The notes below the pieces were generated by a model, which made no database searches, had not been told where the DNA came from, and was given only the letters and a program-made list of their open reading frames with translations. From Cyclobacteriaceae bacterium (GTDB taxonomy: Bacteria; Bacteroidota; Bacteroidia; Cytophagales; Cyclobacteriaceae), in contig JANYDR010000411.1 of the NCBI GenBank assembly GCA_025363495.1, forward strand, positions 1 through 9,854: a DNA stretch of 9,854 nt, written 5' to 3'. Within the stretch, counting starts at the first letter, position 1. Each line of letters begins with the position of its first letter. The translations under genes and the position numbers were made by a program. This document shows, piece by piece, positions 1 to 4,930 of this stretch.

Positions 1-232
1 TTTCCGTTCTCACCGTATTGTAAATTTCTTTTTCAATAGACAAAGCCTTGATCTGGATGGCAGTGAAATGATTTCTGCCCTTTAAGGTATTGGCCTCAAT
101 ATGATCGATATTGCCATAGTTAAGAATTTTAACTTCACCACGCAGCGTGTCGCCTTTTAGAGTTACAACATAATCCTGAGCGATCGCTGCCACCGATAAC
201 ATTATTAGAATAAAGAGAAGGATAGTTTTCAT
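1..232 (-). CDS. Secreted hypothetical protein, 5' part only
   Basis: The reverse strand opens with ATG at 232-230 and stays open for 77 codons to the window edge, so only the N-terminus is visible. Residues 1-18 form a clear Sec signal peptide (MKTILLFILIMLSVAAIA), probably cleaved near AQ|D at 18-20, which predicts export to the periplasm or outer membrane. The mature part begins DYVVTLKGDTLRGEV and continues with alternating beta-like stretches. The 'KGDTLRGEV' pattern is common at the start of exported Bacteroidota proteins of unknown function, so it does not reveal a role. The gene is divergent from the bestrophin gene, with 94 bases between the two starts. I do not recognise the family. 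The reading frame and signal peptide are seen directly; the envelope location is inferred. Confidence 0.75.
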   Translation of the reverse strand, partial: MKTILLFILIMLSVAAIAQDYVVTLKGDTLRGEVKILNYGNIDHIEANTLKGRNHFTAIQIKALSIEKEIYNTVRTE

Positions 233-284
233 TTTCAATGGTATTTCGCCACAAGTTTAACTCTATTTGAAAACACTTATTTAC

Positions 285-300
285 TTTTTCTTAAGAAAAA
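285..300. repeat. Perfect 16-bp palindrome in divergent intergenic region
   Basis: TTTTTCTT is followed directly by its reverse complement AAGAAAAA, with no loop. It sits between two divergent start codons (232 on the minus strand, 327 on the plus strand). A loopless AT-rich palindrome in this position could be an operator for a dimeric regulator. It could equally be a chance product of AT-rich intergenic DNA, or a weak hairpin. No protein binding can be claimed from sequence alone. Confidence 0.35.
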
Positions 301-326
301 CCGTAATTATTAGCGAAGTTTGAAAT

Positions 327-1232
327 ATGATTGATTATAATCCCAAGGCATGGTTTTCCCTGATTACGCATTCATACAGTCGTCATGTTATGCGTACCCT
401 GCAACCGGTACTATTGTTTATGGCAGTGTATTCTGCCATTTGCTGTTATCTGATACTGGATCTCTTCAGGCTGCATGAAAAGGATTTTCATAGTACTATT
501 TCAATGCACTCCTTACTGGGAATTGTACTTGGCTTGTTTTTGGTGTTCCGGACCAATTCTGCCTATGACCGCTGGTGGGAGGGAAGGAAGCTTTGGGGAA
601 GCCTCGTTAATAACGCGCGAAACCTTGCAAGTAAAACCAATGCTTTTCTTCCCGCAGATGACAAGGAAAACAGGATCTTTTTCAGTTCTATGATTATCAA
701 CTTTACAAAATCAGTAAGAGACCATTTACGTGGCGGAGTGAATATAAACGAACTGGAAGAAGTCGGCTCTGATTTTAAAGAGAATTTTAGAAATGTGAAG
801 CATGTACCCAATCGTATTTCGTCAATGCTTTATCAGCGTGCCAATGAGTTGTACTCCAGAAAAGTAATTACCGGGGAACATTTGTTTCTGATGGACAAAG
901 AATTAAAGGAATTTTCTGACATCCTCGGTGGCTGCGAGCGCATTAAGAATACTCCTATACCGTATTCCTATTCAATGTATATAAAGAAATTTATTTTCAT
1001 TTATATCATCACACTTCCCTTCGGATTTGTTACGCAGACAGAGTACATCACCGTTCCAATCGTTGTATTAATTTCTTTTGTGATTTTCAGCGTTGAATTG
1101 ATTGCTGAAGAAATTGAAGATCCATTTGGAAAAGATGTGAACGACCTTCCTACCGATGACCTCACCGCCAAAATCTCCGACAACATAAAAGAAATCCTTT
1201 TGCCTCAGCGATCACCGATCACCGATCACTGA
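327..1232 (+). CDS. Bestrophin-family (RFP-TM/UPF0187) ion channel
   Basis: This is a 301-residue inner-membrane protein of the bestrophin family, whose studied members form pentameric channels (chloride in animals, cations in the Klebsiella homologue). Four hydrophobic segments lie at about residues 26-46, 58-74, 222-235 and 241-258. Family signatures are FRTNSAYDRWWEGRKLW at 74-90, just after the second helix, and EEIEDPFGKDVNDLP at 261-275, the acidic stretch that in the family lines the cytosolic side and in eukaryotic members binds calcium. Length is normal for bacterial members. The ATG at 327 leaves the complete first amphipathic segment, and no good ribosome binding site is visible. 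The odd part is the C-terminus: the last seven residues (RSPITDH) and the stop codon are encoded by a 7-bp tandem repeat that runs on into intergenic DNA. Ion selectivity and physiological role cannot be read from the sequence. Confidence 0.93.
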   Translation: MIDYNPKAWFSLITHSYSRHVMRTLQPVLLFMAVYSAICCYLILDLFRLHEKDFHSTISMHSLLGIVLGLFLVFRTNSAYDRWWEGRKLWGSLVNNARNLASKTNAFLPADDKENRIFFSSMIINFTKSVRDHLRGGVNINELEEVGSDFKENFRNVKHVPNRISSMLYQRANELYSRKVITGEHLFLMDKELKEFSDILGGCERIKNTPIPYSYSMYIKKFIFIYIITLPFGFVTQTEYITVPIVVLISFVIFSVELIAEEIEDPFGKDVNDLPTDDLTAKISDNIKEILLPQRSPITDH

Positions 1233-1249
1233 TCGCTGATTACTTTTTT
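1205..1249 (+). terminator. Terminator-like hairpin spanning the bestrophin stop codon
   Basis: TCAGCGATCA at 1205-1214 is perfectly complementary to TGATCGCTGA at 1230-1239, giving a 10-bp stem with a 15-base loop. It is followed after four bases by six T residues at 1244-1249. The right arm contains the TGA stop (1230-1232) of the bestrophin gene. The arms are themselves built from the 7-bp repeat units, so the hairpin may be a by-product of the repeat. The long loop and the overlap with the translated region make termination efficiency uncertain. Confidence 0.5.
1209..1243 (+). repeat. Heptanucleotide tandem array 1 (CGATCAC-type, five units)
   Basis: Five 7-bp units lie end to end: CGATCAC at 1209, 1216 and 1223 (identical), then the degenerate TGATCGC at 1230 and TGATTAC at 1237. 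The first three units are coding and give the bestrophin tail RSPITDH; the stop codon begins at the fourth unit. Because 7 is not a multiple of 3, any gain or loss of a unit shifts the reading frame. Heptanucleotide tandem repeats in intergenic DNA are known from several bacterial groups, and their function is mostly unknown. Confidence 0.9.
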
Positions 1250-1301
1250 ACCAACTACCAACTACCAACTACCAACTACCAACTACCAACTACCAACTAC
1301 C
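1250..1301 (+). repeat. Heptanucleotide tandem array 2 (ACCAACT, seven units plus ACC)
   Basis: Seven identical copies of ACCAACT run from 1250 to 1298, followed by ACC and a degenerate unit CCTTTTA at 1300-1306. Read as CCAACTA from 1251, this array keeps exactly the 7-base register of array 1: units start at 1209, 1216 and so on through a T-rich spacer unit at 1244 to 1251. The array lies between the convergent ends of the bestrophin gene (stop 1232) and the small minus-strand gene (stop 1320). Perfect copy identity points to recent expansion or active homogenisation. Confidence 0.97.
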
Positions 1302-1319
1302 TTTTACCTCTTCAAAAAA

Positions 1320-1445
1320 CTACCCCACGGCCAGTGTGTAAATTGCATAAAGTATTATCAGCAAAATCATCACTGCATACATAATCAAATCAACCCGTAC
1401 GTAGGCTTTATATTCACTGTATAATTCACGGAGCTTACGAAACAT
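1320..1445 (-). CDS. Small single-pass membrane protein, 41 residues
   Basis: On the minus strand ATG at 1445-1443 opens a 41-codon frame ending in TAG at 1322-1320. The product starts MFRKLRELYSEYKAYVRVDL, a basic, tyrosine-rich and probably amphipathic segment, and continues with a hydrophobic helix at about residues 19-40 (IMYAVMILLIILYAIYTLAV) that ends almost at the C-terminus. The basic N-terminus before a single helix predicts a cytosolic N-terminus by the positive-inside rule. An in-frame TAG lies a short way upstream, so this ATG is the only plausible ATG start. The frame fills most of the otherwise empty gap between the bestrophin and receptor genes. It is convergent with bestrophin and divergent from the receptor gene. 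I do not recognise a named family. The clean split between a basic amphipathic half and a hydrophobic half argues for a real gene; the small size leaves doubt. Confidence 0.6.
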   Translation of the reverse strand: MFRKLRELYSEYKAYVRVDLIMYAVMILLIILYAIYTLAVG

Positions 1446-1465
1446 AGACTGCGACTTTTTATTTT

Positions 1466-1497
1466 TTTGCTAATACCAAAACATTTAACTCTTTTTG
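1466..1497 (+). promoter_or_regulatory. Probable Bacteroidota-type promoter for the receptor operon
   Basis: TTTG at 1466-1469 matches the -33 element and TCTTTTTG at 1490-1497 matches the -7 element TAnnTTTG with one mismatch (A to C). The spacer is 20 bases, within the range described for Bacteroidota primary promoters. It would place the transcription start a few bases past 1497 and leave a leader of roughly 25-30 bases before the ATG at 1532. No other candidate in this gap fits as well. Confidence 0.4.
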
Positions 1498-1531
1498 ACG
1501 TCTTCATAAATATCCTCACCAATTTACACCT

Positions 1532-3910
1532 ATGCCGAGATTGATTTGTGTAGTAGTCTCCCTTTTTTTATTCTACCAGGGCCTTGCCCAGGATAAATTC
1601 ACAATTAACGGTTATATCAAAGATGCTTCTAACGGAGAGGCGCTTATCGGCGCTACGGTATTCATAAAGGAGATTCGAAGCGGTGCCACTACCAATGAAT
1701 ACGGCTTCTATTCAATCACTCTTCCACCTGCAACATACTCAGTTAACTATAGTTATATAGGTTTTCAACCGATTTCGAAAACTGTTGAATTAAATCAGAA
1801 CACTCAGATCAGTGTTGAATTACAAGCTGAAACGGAACAATTGGAGGAAGTTGTGGTGCGTGGAGAGATTGAGCAGGCCAATGTCCAGAATACCGAAATG
1901 AGCACTAATAAATTGGAGATGAAGACAATCCTGAAGCTCCCAACGCTCTTTGGTGAATCAGATGTAATCCGTAGTTTAATATTATTACCAGGCGTCAGCA
2001 CAGTCGGTGAAGGTGCTTCTGGCTTTAATGTGAGGGGTGGAAGCGTTGGCCAGAATTTAATCCTTCTGGACGAAGCCCCGGTTTATAATTCTTCTCACCT
2101 TTTTGGCTTTTTCTCGGTGTTCAACCCTGATGCGGTAAAAGACACAAAGCTTTATAAAGGCGCTGTTCCTTCACGGTACGGCGGTCGTCTTGCCTCAATC
2201 CTTGACGTACGTATGAAAGAGGGTAATAGTAAAAAAATGGAAGTCACGGGAGGTATTGGATCGATCTTTAGTCGCCTGGCTGTTGAAGGTCCTCTTATTA
2301 AAGACAAAGCATCTTTTATTATCGCTGTTCGCCGTTCCTATATCGACGTGCTGGCGAGACCTTTTGTACAACTTTTAAAAGATGGCGGGGCGCTGAATTT
2401 TTATGACCTTACCATGAAGGCTAACTATAACATCAATCGTAAGAACCGTTTGTATTTGTCTGGCTATTTTGGAAGAGACAATTTTAAATTTGATGCCACT
2501 CAAGGTTTTAATTGGGGAAATGCAACTTCATCTCTGAGATGGAATCATCTTTTTAATGAACGACTTTTTTCCAACCTTACTCTGGTGTATAGCAAATATG
2601 ATTATGCATTACAATTCGGCAAAGACGATAGAAATAATTTTAGTTGGAATTCTTCTATCTCTAATTTTATTCTAAGGCCTCAGTTTACTTACTTCATTAA
2701 TAGTAAGAATGAACTCAACTTTGGCGGTGATGCTACTTACTACACCTTTGAGCCAGCCAATGCCGTAGGCATAACGAATGGAAATTCAGTTGATCTCAGC
2801 CTTGATAAAAAATATAATCTCGAAACGGCCCTTTACATTGGTAACAGCCAGAAAGTAACAGAAGAACTTTCAATTGACTATGGTTTAAGGTATTCCCACT
2901 TTCAATATATGGGCCCTGGTACAGCTTACACATATAACGACACCATTCCGGGCGCCCGCAAAAGAGTTATTGCCAGTACGAAATACAACAGCGGCCAGAA
3001 CATTGCTACATATGGCAATTTTGAGCCCCGGTTTTCCTTTAAGATCCAGACGAGTGAGACCAGCTCAATAAAAGGAAGCTATAATCGGATGGCCCAGTAT
3101 CTCCACCTGATTTCCAATACTACTGCTTCCAATCCGTTGGATGTGTGGAATCCAAGTTCCAACAATATAAAGCCGGAACTTGCTGACCAGTTTACCCTTG
3201 GATATTTTAGAGACCTGGGTAAAGAGCATACTTATGAACTTTCTGTTGAAGGCTATCTGCGTTACACCCAAAACCAAATCGATTACATTGATGGAGCCAA
3301 TTTGCTGATTAACCGATATCTCGAAGGTGATCTGTTGAGTGGACTCGGAAGGGCATACGGTATAGAAACTTATTTTCAAAAGAAGAGCGGACGCCTAACA
3401 GGTTGGATCAGTTATACTCTTGGCAGAACAGAATTGAAAGTGGATGGCATCAATCGTGGAGATTGGTATGAAACCCGATACAATCAAACTCATAATATTA
3501 AAATTGCCGGATTTTATGATATTAATAAGCGTTGGTCAATGTCGGGAAATTTTGTTTATACCTCAGGTACACCGACTACTTTTCCAACCTCACGGTATAT
3601 TGAGCAGGGAATCCTGATTCCATATAATGCCAATGATTCAAGAAATAACGTTCATCTTCCAGCCTATCACCGGCTGGATATTTCGTTCCGACTGGAAGGA
3701 AAGAAAATGAAGGATGGGAAAGAACGTAAGAATACTGATTACTGGGTATTCTCGTTTTATAATGTTTACAGCAGGAGAAATCCATTCTCTATTTATTTCT
3801 CCCAAAATGACCAGCGATTGCCACAGGGTCAGCCGTTGCAATCACAGGCCACACAGTTATCAATCATTGGTTCAATTGTACCATCTGTTTCTTACAATTT
3901 TAAGTTTTAA
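1532..3910 (+). CDS. TonB-dependent outer-membrane receptor with carboxypeptidase-regulatory-like N-domain
   Basis: This is a 792-residue active-transport receptor of the outer membrane, powered by TonB-ExbBD. A signal peptide covers residues 1-19 (cleavage near LA|QDK). A carboxypeptidase-regulatory-like beta-sandwich follows at about 24-102 (FTINGYIKDASNGEALIGA...), then a TonB-box-like LEEVVVRG at 104-111. The plug domain spans about 130-235 and contains FNVRGG at 165-170 and the LLDEAPVYNSSHLFGFFSVF stretch typical of this receptor subgroup. The remaining ~550 residues form the 22-strand-type barrel, ending in aromatic FKF as barrel substrates do. Length is near the family norm, and shorter than most SusC-type glycan receptors. 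The stop codon is one base from the next gene's ATG, so the two are co-transcribed and probably translationally coupled. The ligand is unknown; siderophore, peptide or glycan are all possible, and nothing adjacent decides it. Confidence 0.95.
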   Translation: MPRLICVVVSLFLFYQGLAQDKFTINGYIKDASNGEALIGATVFIKEIRSGATTNEYGFYSITLPPATYSVNYSYIGFQPISKTVELNQNTQISVELQAETEQLEEVVVRGEIEQANVQNTEMSTNKLEMKTILKLPTLFGESDVIRSLILLPGVSTVGEGASGFNVRGGSVGQNLILLDEAPVYNSSHLFGFFSVFNPDAVKDTKLYKGAVPSRYGGRLASILDVRMKEGNSKKMEVTGGIGSIFSRLAVEGPLIKDKASFIIAVRRSYIDVLARPFVQLLKDGGALNFYDLTMKANYNINRKNRLYLSGYFGRDNFKFDATQGFNWGNATSSLRWNHLFNERLFSNLTLVYSKYDYALQFGKDDRNNFSWNSSISNFILRPQFTYFINSKNELNFGGDATYYTFEPANAVGITNGNSVDLSLDKKYNLETALYIGNSQKVTEELSIDYGLRYSHFQYMGPGTAYTYNDTIPGARKRVIASTKYNSGQNIATYGNFEPRFSFKIQTSETSSIKGSYNRMAQYLHLISNTTASNPLDVWNPSSNNIKPELADQFTLGYFRDLGKEHTYELSVEGYLRYTQNQIDYIDGANLLINRYLEGDLLSGLGRAYGIETYFQKKSGRLTGWISYTLGRTELKVDGINRGDWYETRYNQTHNIKIAGFYDINKRWSMSGNFVYTSGTPTTFPTSRYIEQGILIPYNANDSRNNVHLPAYHRLDISFRLEGKKMKDGKERKNTDYWVFSFYNVYSRRNPFSIYFSQNDQRLPQGQPLQSQATQLSIIGSIVPSVSYNFKF

Positions 3911-3911
3911 C

Positions 3912-4826
3912 ATGAAGACAATTAGAACATTTATAAGTCTGATACTTCTTCTTCCCCTGGCAATCATGTCATGCGAAGACAAAATTAGCCCGACGCTTGA
4001 AAGTGCTGTTCCGGTTTTGGCGGTAGATGCCTGGCTTAACAATAAACCACAAGATCAGGTGATAGTACTTACACTGTCGCAAGCTTATTTTGACGCCACT
4101 AATCCTCCTGGTGCGTCAGGTGCTGTAGTGATCGTGAGCGACGATGCAGGTAAAGTATATTCATTCACAGAAGATGCTACTAAAGCTGGTAACTATGTCT
4201 GGAAACGCCCGATAGGGCAGGTATTTGGAGCGGTTGGAAATAAATACAAACTAAGCATTCAATATAAAGGAGAGACATTCGAAGCATCGTCGCGGATGGG
4301 CCGGGTTCCAAAGATTGATAGCATAACGTATGATACTCAAAAGAGAGTAGGGTCAAAAGATTCCCTTACCCGCGGCCAGTTCTGGGCCACTGATCCAAAG
4401 GGATCGGGAGATACCTATTGGATCAGGACATATAAAAATGGTGTGTTATTGAGTAAACCCCGTGAAATTAACATTTCTTATGATGCTGGATTTTCTGCCG
4501 GTGGTGATGCTGATGGAGTGGTATTTATAACTCCGATTCGAAGAGGCATCAACTCCAATGATCAAGATAGTTCCGGTAAGACGTTGTCTCCTATTTCAAA
4601 AGGTGACTCATTAAATGTTCAGCTGAATTCTATTACCCTACAGGCATACAATTATTTAAATCAGGTTTCAACTCAGACAAACAGACCTGGAGGATTCCAG
4701 GAACTTTTTGCTACTCCGCTGGCAAATGTGTCTACCAATATTTCAAACACAAAGACAGATGGCAGTAAAGTACTTGGGTTCTTCAATGTTTCATCTGTAT
4801 CAACAGCGGGAAAACGATATAAGTAG
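3912..4826 (+). CDS. DUF4249-type outer-membrane lipoprotein, receptor partner
   Basis: The 304-residue product begins MKTIRTFISLILLLPLAIMSC: a lipoprotein signal peptide with lipobox I-M-S-C and the lipidated cysteine at residue 21. Cys is followed by Glu-Asp-Lys; acidic residues directly after the cysteine resemble the lipoprotein export signal that sends Bacteroidota lipoproteins to the cell surface, so a surface location is likely but inferred. The N-terminal part (PVLAVDAWLNNKPQDQVIVL, then beta-rich segments such as GAVVIVSDDAGKVYSF) matches the DUF4249 family, which is regularly encoded next to TonB-dependent receptors. By analogy with SusD it may help capture ligand above the receptor; that role is not established. 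The start at 3912 is chosen over an in-frame ATG at 3714 because only 3912 yields a signal peptide and it follows the receptor stop by one base. A terminator follows downstream. Confidence 0.88.
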   Translation: MKTIRTFISLILLLPLAIMSCEDKISPTLESAVPVLAVDAWLNNKPQDQVIVLTLSQAYFDATNPPGASGAVVIVSDDAGKVYSFTEDATKAGNYVWKRPIGQVFGAVGNKYKLSIQYKGETFEASSRMGRVPKIDSITYDTQKRVGSKDSLTRGQFWATDPKGSGDTYWIRTYKNGVLLSKPREINISYDAGFSAGGDADGVVFITPIRRGINSNDQDSSGKTLSPISKGDSLNVQLNSITLQAYNYLNQVSTQTNRPGGFQELFATPLANVSTNISNTKTDGSKVLGFFNVSSVSTAGKRYK

Positions 4827-4832
4827 AATTCG

Positions 4833-4840
4833 TATTTTTG
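4833..4840 (+). promoter_or_regulatory. Perfect -7-like element TATTTTTG before the operon terminator
   Basis: TATTTTTG matches the Bacteroidota -7 consensus TAnnTTTG exactly and lies seven bases after the stop of the DUF4249 gene. No TTG or TTTG element is present at the expected 17-23 bases upstream, so it may be chance. If active, it would start a transcript just upstream of the hairpin at 4854-4884, giving a short leader RNA or reading on to the metallopeptidase gene at 4931. Confidence 0.25.
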
Positions 4841-4853
4841 AACGAGGCTACCT

Positions 4854-4886
4854 AAAACCCGCTGATTTTATGTCTCCGGGTTTTTT
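4854..4886 (+). terminator. Rho-independent terminator of the receptor operon
   Basis: AAAACCCG at 4854-4861 pairs perfectly with CGGGTTTT at 4877-4884 across a 15-base loop. The T run 4881-4886 overlaps the right arm and is followed by GTTTTG. It begins 27 bases after the DUF4249 stop codon and 45 bases before the next start, so it should separate the receptor operon from the metallopeptidase-like gene. Confidence 0.72.
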
Positions 4887-4930
4887 GTTTTGATTTTGAA
4901 GGCGTAGTTTTCATCCTTAAAGCGTTTTGC

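Noticed and set aside
315..322. GAAGTTTG as a -7 promoter element for the bestrophin gene
   Set aside because: It mismatches the consensus at the first T, has no good -33 partner, and would place the transcript start at or inside the start codon at 327.
1250..1301. Short CRISPR-like array
   Set aside because: The unit is only 7 bases, copies are head to tail without spacers, and no cas genes are nearby. It is a simple tandem repeat.
3714..3911. In-frame N-terminal extension of the DUF4249 gene starting from an ATG at 3714
   Set aside because: It overlaps the receptor's coding sequence in another frame, and the extension has no signal features. Starting at 3912 gives a textbook lipoprotein signal peptide one base after the receptor stop.
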